DNA from: CBDCNP01 sp965222425
GTDB lineage: Bacteria > Acidobacteriota > Vicinamibacteria > Marinacidobacterales > DATDRI01
Assembly: GCA_965222425.1 (NCBI GenBank)
Contig: CBDCTW010000024.1
Span: 248,001 to 312,000, forward strand
DNA: 64,000 bases
Direction of reading: 5' to 3'
The notes beneath the pieces were generated by a model, which was not told the DNA's origin, ran no database searches, and saw only the letters and a program-made list of their open reading frames with translations. Of this stretch, positions 27,518 to 36,252 are shown piece by piece (the first letter of the stretch is position 1; each line of letters opens with the position of its first letter). The translations under genes and the position numbers were made by a program.

Positions 27518-28956
27518 AGCGAGAGTACGAAGCGGTCATCGGACTCGAGATCCACGCCCAGCTACAGACCGCAACGAAGCTCTTTTGTGGCTGCCCCACC
27601 CGCTTCGGAGATCCTCCTAACACTCACGTATGTCCGGTCTGCCTAGGTCTCCCCGGCGCCCTGCCGGTATTGAACCGCAAGGCCGTGGATCTGGCGCTCC
27701 GGATGGTGCTCGCGGTGGGTTGTCAGGTCAACGAGAAGTCCGTCTTCGCAAGGAAAAATTACTTCTATCCTGACCTACCCAAGGGCTACCAGATCTCTCA
27801 ATACGACCGACCCTTGGCGGTGCACGGAAAGCTCAACATCGAGGAGGATGATCAAAAAAGGACGATTCGGATAGCCCGAATCCATCTCGAGGAAGACGCT
27901 GGAAAACTCCTGCACGAGGGTTTCGAAGATGCCGCGAAGCAGAGTGGCGTCGACTACAACCGCAGTGGGGTACCGCTCATAGAGGTCGTCAGCGAGCCCG
28001 ACATAAAGAGCTCTAAACAAGCGGTCGCCTATGCACAAAACATCAAAACGATCCTCGAGTATACCGAGGTCTCCAACGCCAACATGGAAAAAGGCAATCT
28101 GCGTTGTGATTTGAACGTCTCGGTGCGACCGATCGGTGAACAACAATTGGGAACCAAAGTAGAGGTGAAAAACCTCAACTCGTTTCGCTTCTTGGCACGG
28201 GCGCTCGAATACGAGCTCGAACGTCAAGTGGAAACGCTCGAAGCAGGCGATACCGTGATTCAGGAAACCAGACTCTACGATACGGTAAGCGGCCAAACCC
28301 GGTCCATGCGAAGCAAAGAAGAGGCCCACGATTACCGCTATTTCCCCGAGCCCGATCTGCCTCCGCTACGGGTCGGAAGCGCATGGGTAGAGCGTGTTCG
28401 CGCCAATCTACCGGAGCTTCCAGAATCCAAGAAGATCCGGTTCATCGAGCAATACGGGATTCCTGCCTACGATGCAGGCGTCCTGACCACATCGCGGACG
28501 GTGGCGGACTACTTCGAGGCTACTACTGCCGCGGCGGGGAACGCCAAGGCAGCCAGTAACTGGATCATGTCGGCATCGCTTCGCAAGATGAACGAGACCG
28601 GAGTGGGACTCGACGTCTCGCCGGTGGGACCGGAAGCCCTTGGTGAAATGATACGACTCATCGACGACGGGACGATTAGCGGCAAGATCGGCAAGGAACT
28701 CTTCGAGAAGATGTACTCAACCGAGGAACGGCCGCGCGCGCTCATCGAAAAGGAGGAGTTGACTCAAATTACCGATCGCTCGGCCATCGAAGAGGTAGCC
28801 CGTACCGTGCTTGCCGAGAACGCAAAACAGGTCGAGCAGTATCGTGGAGGCAAAACGAAAGTCCTCGGATGGCTAGTGGGACAAGTAATGAAGGCCACGA
28901 GGGGCAAAGCCAATCCCAATCTCGTGGGCGAGGTTCTTAAAGTCCTGTTAAAGTAA
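27514..28956 (+). CDS. gatB: Asp-tRNA(Asn)/Glu-tRNA(Gln) amidotransferase subunit B
   Basis: 480 residues from ATG 27514 (upstream extension covers the ligase gene). GatB holds the misacylated tRNA and the kinase site of GatCAB, which converts Glu-tRNA(Gln) and/or Asp-tRNA(Asn). Seen: GLEIHAQLQTATKLFCGCPT and CPVCLGLPGALPVLN (zinc cysteines C-G-C and C-x2-C), NYFYPDLPKGYQISQYDRP, HLEEDAGKLLHEG, NRSGVPLIEVVSEPD and HDYRYFPEPDLPPL, then the C-terminal YqeY-like domain. gatA and gatC are not in the window. Intact. Confidence 0.97.
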   Translation: MKREYEAVIGLEIHAQLQTATKLFCGCPTRFGDPPNTHVCPVCLGLPGALPVLNRKAVDLALRMVLAVGCQVNEKSVFARKNYFYPDLPKGYQISQYDRPLAVHGKLNIEEDDQKRTIRIARIHLEEDAGKLLHEGFEDAAKQSGVDYNRSGVPLIEVVSEPDIKSSKQAVAYAQNIKTILEYTEVSNANMEKGNLRCDLNVSVRPIGEQQLGTKVEVKNLNSFRFLARALEYELERQVETLEAGDTVIQETRLYDTVSGQTRSMRSKEEAHDYRYFPEPDLPPLRVGSAWVERVRANLPELPESKKIRFIEQYGIPAYDAGVLTTSRTVADYFEATTAAAGNAKAASNWIMSASLRKMNETGVGLDVSPVGPEALGEMIRLIDDGTISGKIGKELFEKMYSTEERPRALIEKEELTQITDRSAIEEVARTVLAENAKQVEQYRGGKTKVLGWLVGQVMKATRGKANPNLVGEVLKVLLK

Positions 28957-28983
28957 ACTCGCGGGGGAGCGAGACGGCGGGCG

Positions 28984-29640
28984 ATGATCCAAACGTACCA
29001 CGTCTATAAGCAATACAACCGGGAATCCGCCGCCCTCAGCAACGTCACTCTCAAAGTCGACAAAGGCGAGTTCGTTTTCCTGACCGGCCCCAGCGGTGCG
29101 GGCAAGACCACTTTTCTGAAGCTTATCTTCCGAGAAGAGTCACCGACCCAAGGTCAGATTTTGGTGAACGGCCACAACGTATCGGCCATTCTGGAGTCCA
29201 AGATCCCCTTCTTGCGCCGTAGCATTGGAGTGGTGTTCCAGGACTTCAAGCTTCTGAAGAGGAAGACGGTCTTCGAGAACGTAGCGTTCGTCCTGAAGGT
29301 GATGGGAGTCCCCAAAAGCGAAAGAAAACGTCGCGCCTTCCAAATCCTCAAACAGGTCGGGCTTCATCACAAGATGCACGCTTTTCCATTACAGCTCTCG
29401 GGCGGTGAGCAGCAGCGGGTTGCGGTCGCGCGCTCTCTCATCAACGAGCCGGTCCTCTTGCTCGCCGACGAGCCCACTGGCAACCTCGACCCCGAGCTGG
29501 CTTATGAGATCATGCAGCTCTTCAAGGAGATCAATAATCGGGGGACGACGGTTCTCGTGGCCACCCACGACCGGGAGCTGATTACCCGCTTGGGTAAACG
29601 AGTCATTCTGCTAGAAAACGGCAGGGTGCTGGGCAGCTAA
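28984..29640 (+). CDS. ftsE: Cell-division ABC ATPase FtsE
   Basis: 218 residues. Walker A GPSGAGKTTFLKLIF, the FtsE Q-loop region GVVFQDFKLLKRKTVFENVA, signature LSGGEQQRVAVARSL, Walker B LLADEPTGNLDPELAYEI and the His in VATHDRELI. FtsE drives FtsX to activate peptidoglycan hydrolases at the septum. It starts 27 bases after gatB. Its partner ftsX is not adjacent: an oppositely oriented uridine kinase gene lies between them. Confidence 0.96.
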   Translation: MIQTYHVYKQYNRESAALSNVTLKVDKGEFVFLTGPSGAGKTTFLKLIFREESPTQGQILVNGHNVSAILESKIPFLRRSIGVVFQDFKLLKRKTVFENVAFVLKVMGVPKSERKRRAFQILKQVGLHHKMHAFPLQLSGGEQQRVAVARSLINEPVLLLADEPTGNLDPELAYEIMQLFKEINNRGTTVLVATHDRELITRLGKRVILLENGRVLGS

Positions 29641-29648
29641 GACTATAG

Positions 29649-30269
29649 TTAATCCGCAAGATAGGCCTTGATGCGAGCGACAACTAGATCCAGCGCCACT
29701 TGGTTCTCCGCACCCTCTGGAATTATGAGATCCGCATAACGTCTGGAGGGCTCAACAAACTCCAGGTGCATCGGGCGGACCGACTCCAGATATTGCTGCG
29801 TAACCATTTCCAAATTTCGCCCGCGATCCAAGACGTCGCGGCGAAGCCGGCGAAGCAGTCGGACGTCGGCGTCAGTGTCGATATAGATCTTGATGTCCAG
29901 CAGCCGTCTTAGACGTTCCTCATCCAAGACGAGGATGCCTTCTAGGACCATGATGTGCTTGGGCTGCACCAGCCCTCCGGTTTCCTTTCTCGCGTGGGTC
30001 GCGTAGTCGTACGTCAGTTTGGGTACCGGCCTGCAGTTTTTCAACTCGCCGAGGTGGTGAAGAAGTAGCTCGTGGTCGAAGGCCCGTGGATGGTCGTAGT
30101 TGATCTTGGCTCGCTCCTCAAGGGATAGCTCCTGGTGGTCGTTATAGTAGGCATCCTGGGAGATGAGCACCGTGTTCTCCGAACCGACCCCCTCGATCAT
30201 TGCCGCGGCGAAACTGGTCTTGCCGGAGCCGGTACCACCGGCGATGCCGATCAAAACTGACTTATCCAT
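29649..30269 (-). CDS. udk: Uridine kinase
   Basis: 206 residues, phosphorylating uridine and cytidine for pyrimidine salvage. P-loop GIAGGTGSGKTSFAAAMIEG, ISQDAYYNDHQELSLEERAK, YDHPRAFDHELLLHHL, the VLEGILVLDEERLRRLLDIK strand and LLRRLRRDVLDRGRNLE lid. Orientation is opposite to ftsE and ftsX, and only 8 bases separate its stop from the ftsE stop. Intact. Confidence 0.96.
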   Translation of the reverse strand: MDKSVLIGIAGGTGSGKTSFAAAMIEGVGSENTVLISQDAYYNDHQELSLEERAKINYDHPRAFDHELLLHHLGELKNCRPVPKLTYDYATHARKETGGLVQPKHIMVLEGILVLDEERLRRLLDIKIYIDTDADVRLLRRLRRDVLDRGRNLEMVTQQYLESVRPMHLEFVEPSRRYADLIIPEGAENQVALDLVVARIKAYLAD

Positions 30270-30353
30270 GACGCCATGAGTCTGCTGTCAAACCAGGGCA
30301 GGGTCAAATCGTAAATGGTGGCGCGCCCGCATGGAGTATAATGGGCGCGCCCG

Positions 30354-31262
30354 ATGCATCTCTTGCACGCGATCGGCTATTGCTTCGGGGAGGCCTTCGC
30401 CGAATTGTGGCGGAACCGCCTGGTCAATTTGGTTTCGATCGGCACGATTGCCGTTTCCCTCGTCATTCTCGGCATCTTCGCCGGCCTCTCCACCAATCTC
30501 AGCGCCCTCTTGGAGGGTTGGTCCAATCGCGTGCAGGTCACCGCCTATCTGACGGATGATGCCCGCCCCACCGACCGAGAAGAGCTGGAGTCCCTGCTCG
30601 CGTCTCTGGACGAGGTCGAGTCCTTCGAGTACGTCTCCAAGGAGCAAGCCGTCGAGCGATTCCGCTCCTACTTCCCCGAGCTCGAAGGTCTCCCCGGCAT
30701 GCTGGAGTCGAACCCGTTGCCGGCGTCCGTCGAGATACAAATCGCCGATGGGCATCGCGCACCTGAGGACGTACACCGATTTGCCGATGCGCTCAAAGAC
30801 GGGGCCGGTGTCGAAAGCGTTGACTATGACCTGCTGTGGATCGAACGCTTGACCGCCATCATCGACCTCGTACGGGTCGTGGGCTTCTTCATCGGCGGGG
30901 CGATGGTGGTCGCGGCGATCTTCACCATATTCAACGTCGTCAAGCTCACCGTCTACGGCCGTCAAGACGAGATCGGTATCATGCGCTTAGTGGGCGCGAC
31001 GCACGCCTACATTCGGGGACCGTTCCTGGTCGAGGGAATGCTGCAGGGAGGTCTAGGGGGTGCGTTGGCGCTCGGCCTTCTCTACTTGACACATCAGTTC
31101 TTGCTCCGAGAGGTGCTCTCCTCTTCGCGATTGGTGCTCGGCGCGGTTGGGCTCACATTTTTGTCGCCCCAAGCCTTGGCGATGATCGTTTTAGGAGGGA
31201 TGACGGTGGGGCTCTTGGGGAGCATGTTGTCGGTTCGGCGCTTTCTGCGGAGCCCCGTGTAG
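30354..31262 (+). CDS. ftsX: Cell-division protein FtsX
   Basis: 302 residues with the FtsX plan: an N-terminal helix (LVNLVSIGTIAVSLVILGIF), the extracytoplasmic domain (about 45-165) with VQVTAYLTDDARPTDREELE and NPLPASVEIQI, and three C-terminal helices with TVYGRQDEIGIMRLVGAT. It anchors FtsE and regulates septal amidases from the periplasmic side. It starts 84 bases from the udk start, in divergent orientation, so it must have its own promoter instead of the normal ftsE coupling. Intact. Confidence 0.95.
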   Translation: MHLLHAIGYCFGEAFAELWRNRLVNLVSIGTIAVSLVILGIFAGLSTNLSALLEGWSNRVQVTAYLTDDARPTDREELESLLASLDEVESFEYVSKEQAVERFRSYFPELEGLPGMLESNPLPASVEIQIADGHRAPEDVHRFADALKDGAGVESVDYDLLWIERLTAIIDLVRVVGFFIGGAMVVAAIFTIFNVVKLTVYGRQDEIGIMRLVGATHAYIRGPFLVEGMLQGGLGGALALGLLYLTHQFLLREVLSSSRLVLGAVGLTFLSPQALAMIVLGGMTVGLLGSMLSVRRFLRSPV

Positions 31263-31305
31263 ACGCAGCTCGCGCCGCTACTCTAACCGGACGCAGTCAC
31301 GCGTC

Positions 31306-31672
31306 CGCCAAAATAGGATGTTACTAAAACCGGGCTTGGCCAGGCGGCCCCAAACTGCGTGGTTGCCTTTGGGGCCGCCAAACTAGGTGGTTGCTTTAAC
31401 CGAAGGTGGCCAGGCGGTCCTTAGCACCCCTCAGGGCACCCAAACTATGTGTTTGCCGAAAGCGGAAGTGGTCAGGGGCTTCTGCCGAGCGCCCTGCAGG
31501 CCGCCAAAATGTCGCGTTGCCACATCCGGGCTTGGCCAGGCGGCGGTCAGGGGCTGGTTCCTGAGGAGCTCCGTCTGAGTCCAAGTGGCCGCCACAAGAG
31601 GGCGCCTGACCCGGCCTAGTGAGGGGCACCCAAAATACGGGTTGCATTAATGCGACGTGGCCAGGGGCCCCT
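31306..31672 (+). repeat. GC-rich degenerate tandem repeat array with a perfect hairpin
   Basis: Five to six diverged units of about 45-75 bases share the words CCAAA(A/C)T, GGTTGC and (T/G)TGGCCAGG(C/G)G. Units begin near 31306, 31350, 31377, 31438, 31501 and 31628. The segment 31343-31379 is a perfect 12-base inverted repeat (GGCGGCCCCAAA and TTTGGGGCCGCC) around a 13-base loop. No reading frame explains it. It lies between the end of ftsX and the disrupted metallo-hydrolase gene. I found no second copy in the window. Confidence 0.6.
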
Positions 31673-31676
31673 CAGG

Positions 31677-31820
31677 CTAAAAGCGGTAGGTCTTCCCTTG
31701 CTGGATAAGCTCGATGCGCCGCACGTCTATTGCCCGAAGCTGACGTGCGATGCGACTGCGGTGAGATGGCTTCACGTGAGTGATCAGGATGTGGGTACGG
31801 CGCTTGAACTTGCGCAAGTC
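31677..31820 (-). pseudogene. C-terminal piece of an MBL-fold (cyclic nucleotide phosphodiesterase-like) gene cut by IS21
   Basis: Minus-strand codons from the IS21 edge to TAG at 31677 read DLRKFKRRTHILITHVKPSH and end in ELIQQGKTYRF. The HxKPS strand and tail resemble the end of metallo-beta-lactamase-fold phosphodiesterases. Joined across the IS through the shared CAAGTC repeat it runs in frame with the piece at 34385-34473. No active gene remains. Confidence 0.6.
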
Positions 31821-31970
31821 TGTGTTTGTCCACTCGGTCTGGCCCACTTTGCTCATCTAATTTGGCCCACCCTAAGTTATTGATTAATAAAGACGAGCTG
31901 TAAGAAAGCCCCTTTCCTTATTCCGCGGCCGGAACGAAGTGCAGGCCGCGGCTAGTGAAACCCAACGAAC

Positions 31971-32744
31971 TCATGCCTTTATGGTCTTTTTCTCGCTCTT
32001 CAGGGTGCGCCGGAACCGATAGGATTCGGTGCCGGTTTCGAGTATGTGCGCCTGGTCCGTGACTCGGTCGAGCAGTGCCTTGCACAGGCGGACGTTCGTG
32101 AACACCTGGGTCCACTCCGAGAAGGGCAGGTTGGTGGTGATCACGAGCGCCGCCCTTTCGCATCGTTCCGAAACCACTTGGAACAGAAGCTCGGCGCCGA
32201 CATCGGCGAGTGGGACGTAGCCGAGCTCGTCGATGCACAACAACTCGTAGCGGGCGTAGCGACGGATCACTCGCGAGAGTTCGTGCTCCTCCCTAGCTTC
32301 AACGAGTTCGTTGACGAGTCTCGAGGCCGTCGTGAAGCGAACGCGGCGACGTTGCTGGCACGCCGCTACACACAATGCCGTGGCCAGATGAGTCTTGCCT
32401 GTGCCGGCATCGCCGAGAAACAGAACCGGCCGTGCATGGTCGATGTAGTCGCCTTCGGCCAGTTCTCGTATCCGACGGGCGGAGACCTTCGGCGATTGCG
32501 AGAAGTCGAACTCCTCGAGCGTCTTCGCTCTCGGTAGTTGTGCTTCCTTCAGTCGTCTTTGAACCGCGCGGTGTTCACGCTCCTCGACTTCGGCGCTGAG
32601 CAGCACGTCGAGGTAGCGGACATAGCTGTGCTCGTCGCGCTGCGCTTGTTCGGCAATCTTCTGGAACTGCGTTGCCACGCTCGGCATGCGAAGCGTCTTG
32701 CAATGCTGACGGATGCTCTGGAGCTCGATGCTCTTCGCGTTCAC
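31971..32744 (-). CDS. istB: IS21 helper ATPase IstB, copy A
   Basis: 257 residues of the DnaC-like AAA+ family: Walker A FLGDAGTGKTHLATAL, Walker B LLCIDELGYVPL and sensor TTNLPFSEW. IstB stimulates IstA by choosing target DNA. Its start overlaps the istA stop by four bases (ATGA). Identical to the protein of copy B. Confidence 0.96.
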   Translation of the reverse strand: MNAKSIELQSIRQHCKTLRMPSVATQFQKIAEQAQRDEHSYVRYLDVLLSAEVEEREHRAVQRRLKEAQLPRAKTLEEFDFSQSPKVSARRIRELAEGDYIDHARPVLFLGDAGTGKTHLATALCVAACQQRRRVRFTTASRLVNELVEAREEHELSRVIRRYARYELLCIDELGYVPLADVGAELLFQVVSERCERAALVITTNLPFSEWTQVFTNVRLCKALLDRVTDQAHILETGTESYRFRRTLKSEKKTIKA

Positions 32745-34282
32745 GAGTTCACCTCGCCGATCAGCGCGTTGTAATGGCCAACACCTGGCAAGGAACGTTC
32801 GTACTTCGTGAGCTCTCCGAGCTCCACATCGCCAAGAGCCTGCGCCTGCTCACGTCGAAGAACTGATGATTCGACGAGGTGACGGATCGCCTCAGCATCC
32901 GTACAGCCGAGTTCGAGCGCTTGACTCACCGCCTCACGCAGCTTGTCGTAGCCGTGCTCGCGGCCGAGCTGCACGAGCTCGACCATCTGGCGGGTTCCTT
33001 CGAGCTTCCCGTGACGTCGATTCAGCTTGGACCACAACTCGTCGTAGCTCGTGGGCCACCGACCTTTCTCCCGCCATTGAGCGAGCGGCGTCGAGCCGGC
33101 CAACGCTCCAGGCTTCCTGACCAGAACATCCAAGTAGTGCTCGAGTTCATAAATCGACTGGCTGCGGCCGTAGCAGCGCTCGTGGCGTGCCACGACGTGG
33201 CCCTCGTGCCAGATCTCAACTTCCAACGGCAGTAGCTTGGCCACAACTCGCCGGTCCCGTTTCAACGGAGTCGAGTACCAGTTCGTGCCGACTCGAACGC
33301 AGCCTTTCTTGTTCACCTTTGCAAATCGTCGCTCCTCGATATCGAACCCCTCGACGGTCAATGGCAACAGATGCTCCCGTTCAAGCTCCATCGCTGTTCC
33401 GACAGCATGCTCCTTGCCGCTAATGTGGCGCGTCGCATCCTTGAGACAGCACGAGAGCAGATACTCGTTCAGCTCATCCCAGTTCGAAAACTCCGGTACC
33501 GGCGTCAGATAGTTGCGCCGGAAGTAGCCGACTTCGCTTTCCACCCCGCCCTTCTCGTTGCCTCGACTCGGATTACAAAACTCCGAGTCGAATCCCCAAT
33601 GGGAGCGAAACGCCACGAATCGCTCCGTCTGCTCTCGTTGATAACCACGCAGAATCTTAGTGACCGCGAGTGACAGGTTGTCGTAGCGCATGCGGCGGAA
33701 CACGCCACCAAAGAACTCGAACGCATGCTCCTGCGCTTCGAAAAATGCTTGTTGCGTCGGACGCGGATAGCCGCGATGCAACGCGCCTCCTCCCGCCATG
33801 CTTCGGACTACGAGCGTGTGGACCTTCTCGAGCTCACCTCCGATCCGCGCGTACGCCTCGTACCAGTCCACTTGCCCTTCATCGCCCCACGCGTAGCTCT
33901 GCGGAACAAAAATCTCTGTGTCCTTCAGGCCGAGCTCGCTCTTCCGACGAGCGACGTAGCGACGTACCGTTGATTCGCCAATCTCATGCTCCGGATGCTC
34001 GGCGCGCAACCGGGACCAAATACGACGAGCCGTATGGCGTTGCTTCCGAGGCGCTCGCTTGTCCTCCTTCAGGACCGCGTCGATGAACTCGCGTACTTCC
34101 TCAAGCTTCGGACTCGCACGCTCCGCGACTTTACGCTCCGGCGGTACCGCGCTCTCCAGCGCCTGACGCACCATCCGACGGTGTACTCCGAACTCCTTCG
34201 CCACTCCCTTTATCGTTCCTACTCCGTGCTCGTACTCGCCACGGATCTGCTCGAACAATCGCACTTTCGCACCCCTTTTCAA
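32741..34282 (-). CDS. istA: IS21 transposase IstA, copy A
   Basis: 513 residues. An N-terminal helix-turn-helix (GVAKEFGVHRRMVRQALES) is followed by the DDE integrase core (EGQVDWYEAYARI, an Asp in the RYDNLSLAV stretch, Glu in GNEKGGVESEVGY) and a C-terminal Mu-type domain. It catalyses cut-out and circle formation for IS21. Intact, and identical to copy B. Confidence 0.96.
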   Translation of the reverse strand: MKRGAKVRLFEQIRGEYEHGVGTIKGVAKEFGVHRRMVRQALESAVPPERKVAERASPKLEEVREFIDAVLKEDKRAPRKQRHTARRIWSRLRAEHPEHEIGESTVRRYVARRKSELGLKDTEIFVPQSYAWGDEGQVDWYEAYARIGGELEKVHTLVVRSMAGGGALHRGYPRPTQQAFFEAQEHAFEFFGGVFRRMRYDNLSLAVTKILRGYQREQTERFVAFRSHWGFDSEFCNPSRGNEKGGVESEVGYFRRNYLTPVPEFSNWDELNEYLLSCCLKDATRHISGKEHAVGTAMELEREHLLPLTVEGFDIEERRFAKVNKKGCVRVGTNWYSTPLKRDRRVVAKLLPLEVEIWHEGHVVARHERCYGRSQSIYELEHYLDVLVRKPGALAGSTPLAQWREKGRWPTSYDELWSKLNRRHGKLEGTRQMVELVQLGREHGYDKLREAVSQALELGCTDAEAIRHLVESSVLRREQAQALGDVELGELTKYERSLPGVGHYNALIGEVNS

Positions 34283-34384
34283 CCGACCCTCCTCTCCGGG
34301 TTCTTCCCCGGCTCAGGGTATCGGTCTCGATGGGGTGGGCCAAATCAAATGAGCGAAATGGGCCAATTCAGACTAGCGAACACA

Positions 34385-34473
34385 CAAGTCCTCCCGCAGA
34401 AGCTCTGGTGTCATACGACCGCTCACTTCCGCTCTCTCCTTATGCTCGTTGGGGAATGAGACTTCCGTGATGA
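34385..34473 (-). pseudogene. Internal piece of the MBL-fold gene between IS21 and IS256
   Basis: Minus codons read SLIPNEHKERAEVSGRMTPE and then LLREDL, joining in frame to the fragment beyond IS21. The pattern (NE.KERAEVSGHMTPELL) resembles class II cAMP phosphodiesterase/MBL hydrolases. The upstream part of the gene is missing beyond IS256 copy 2. Confidence 0.55.
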
Positions 34474-35933
34474 GGGGATGTCCCGCCGGATGTTGAATTT
34501 GGGGTAGCTGCGGCTCCTTGGCCGGCCTAAGAATAGGTCTGCCAATAAACCGTCTCCAGAGGGGGACAAGGAGCCACCAATGCCTAGGAAATCAAAGAAG
34601 CCAGTAAGAAAGCAAACGCACTCGCCTACGGGCAAGGTAGTTGGCCAAGTCGGTCAGATACTGCTACCGATGATAGCTGGGATCGCGGCCACGAAGGCGG
34701 ATCTGACGGAATGGGTGTACGAGCAAGGACTGACAGCTCTGCACCTACTGCTCAGAGAGGACGCCGAGGAGATCGCGGGGCTCAAGGGCAAGCACGAGAA
34801 GGAGCGAACTCATAACCACTGGGGGAGCACGAACGGAGAGCTGAGCTTCGGTGGTCGTCGCATCCAAGTGTCGCGACCTCGAGTTCGCTCGAAGTCGGGC
34901 GCGGAGGCGTCGCTTCCACACTTCGAAGCCTTCCGCGAAGAAGACCCGCTTCCAGAGCGAGTGTTGAATCAGATCTTGGTGGGCGTATCGACCCGAAATT
35001 ACGAATCGAGTCTGGACAAACCCGCGGCCAAGTTGAAGTCTCGTGGCACGAGTAAGAGTGCCGCCAGCCGTCACCTCGTGAGCCAGACGACTAAGAAGCT
35101 CGAGGAATACCTGTCTCGGCGGCTAGAGGAGTTCGAGCTTGCGGCACTGATGCTGGATGGCCTTGAGGTGGCCGGACAGACCGTCGTCGTAACTCTAGGT
35201 ATCACAATAGATGGAACGAAGGTGCCCCTGGGTATATGGCTGGGCTCGACGGAGAACTCTCGGGTGTGCACCGCGATGTTGCAGGACCTTCTCGAGCGAG
35301 GCTTGCGCGTCGATGAGTCGATTCTCTGCGTAGTGGACGGAGGCAAAGGCATCCGCAAGGCACTCGTCGACGTTTTGGGGGACCTCGCGGTCATCCAAAG
35401 GTGCCAAATCCATAAACTCCGAAATCTTCGCTCGTACCTTCCCAAGTCTCGTCACGCCTACGTGCTCCAGACGATGAAGGAAGCCTACAAGTGCAAGAGT
35501 GCCGACAAGGCGCGCAAGCGACTTCAGGCATTGGTGTCGTGGCTCGAGCGAAACGGTTACGACGAAGCTGCCGGAAGCCTTCGTGAAGGGATGGAAGAAA
35601 CACTCACGGTCGTGAAGCTCGCGCCGCCCGCCTTACTTCGCCAGTCTCTTGCCACGACGAACGCCATTGAGAATCTCAACGGAACCATTCGCAGAGTATC
35701 GAGAAACGTCAAGCGTTGGAAGAGTCCTTCCATGGTTCGCCGATGGACCGCTCTTGGCGTCGTCACCGCGCAGAAAAAGTTCCGGCGTATCAAAGGCTAT
35801 CGCCATATGGGCGCTCTCGTTCACGCGCTTAGAAGCAAACAGAAATCTCTTGACAGCGATGAGTTTGCTGCCTAAGAGTATTCACAGGTGCCGCCGCTAC
35901 CCGACCAAATTCAACAGCGGCCGGGACATCCCC
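34474..35933 (+). mobile_element. IS256-family insertion sequence, copy 2 (1460 bp), no matching target repeat
   Basis: Same terminal repeats as copy 1. The flanking 8-mers are CGTGATGA on the left and ATATTGGG on the right, so there is no target duplication. The left side cuts the MBL-fold gene and the right side is unrelated sequence. This marks a recombination or deletion junction between copies rather than a simple insertion. Confidence 0.93.
34580..35875 (+). CDS. IS256-family transposase, copy 2
   Basis: 431 residues with the same DDE motifs as copy 1 (MLDGLEVAGQ, VVDGGKGIRKAL, NAIENLNGTIRR). It is identical at protein level to copy 3. Intact. Confidence 0.95.
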   Translation: MPRKSKKPVRKQTHSPTGKVVGQVGQILLPMIAGIAATKADLTEWVYEQGLTALHLLLREDAEEIAGLKGKHEKERTHNHWGSTNGELSFGGRRIQVSRPRVRSKSGAEASLPHFEAFREEDPLPERVLNQILVGVSTRNYESSLDKPAAKLKSRGTSKSAASRHLVSQTTKKLEEYLSRRLEEFELAALMLDGLEVAGQTVVVTLGITIDGTKVPLGIWLGSTENSRVCTAMLQDLLERGLRVDESILCVVDGGKGIRKALVDVLGDLAVIQRCQIHKLRNLRSYLPKSRHAYVLQTMKEAYKCKSADKARKRLQALVSWLERNGYDEAAGSLREGMEETLTVVKLAPPALLRQSLATTNAIENLNGTIRRVSRNVKRWKSPSMVRRWTALGVVTAQKKFRRIKGYRHMGALVHALRSKQKSLDSDEFAA

Positions 35934-36155
35934 ATATTGGGCGTGGAAGAGCCGATGGCGTAGACCTAGACGACCAGGCATCGCTCCCGAAATACGAAGT
36001 GTGCAGGAGCGCGTAGTACGGGAAAGCCGCACGCTGCGTGCGATGTGGCGGGGGCTGGAAACGGACTTACGGTGCGGCTAGTGAGCCACTCCCACAGGAA
36101 ACGGGGAGAAACAGATAGGCCGCGCCTACGGAGCACCGCGCCAGCCCTCGACCCT
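35934..36155 (+). other. Possible group II intron 3'-end relic
   Basis: At 36009-36041 a 7-bp stem (GCGCGTA with TGCGTGC) encloses a second stem around a GAAA-containing loop. It is followed by GGGGGCTGGAAACGG, a layout like group II intron domain V and its downstream flank. No reverse transcriptase is present. Moderate to low confidence; the rest of the stretch is unrecognised. Confidence 0.35.
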
Positions 36156-36252
36156 ACCGAGTTCGGGGTTCATCGTCGGATGGTGCGTCAGGCCCTTGAA
36201 AGCGCGGTGCCTTCGGAGCGAAAGAGCGCGGTGCGAGAGTCCAAAGCTGGAA
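36156..36252 (+). pseudogene. Diverged IS21 istA remnant
   Basis: Codons read EFGVHRRMVRQALESAVPSE and then RK. They match residues 26-50 of the IstA proteins here, but the DNA has drifted by roughly a sixth of positions. This is an older, related IS21 of which only the helix-turn-helix region remains. Confidence 0.75.

Larger units (their letters stand above)
31821..34384 (-). mobile_element. IS21-family element, copy A (2564 bp)
   Basis: Left end TGTGTTTGTCC and right end (reversed) TGTGTTCGC, with further matching terminal blocks ending GGCCCACC on both sides. The direct repeat CAAGTC lies at 31815-31820 and 34385-34390. It carries istA and istB on the minus strand, inserted in an MBL-fold gene. 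The second copy at 51080-53643 appears to differ by a single base in istA (silent), so transposition was recent. Confidence 0.95.

Noticed and set aside
31306..31672. CRISPR array
   Set aside because: Units are diverged and unevenly spaced, without constant repeats and unique spacers, and no cas gene is near.
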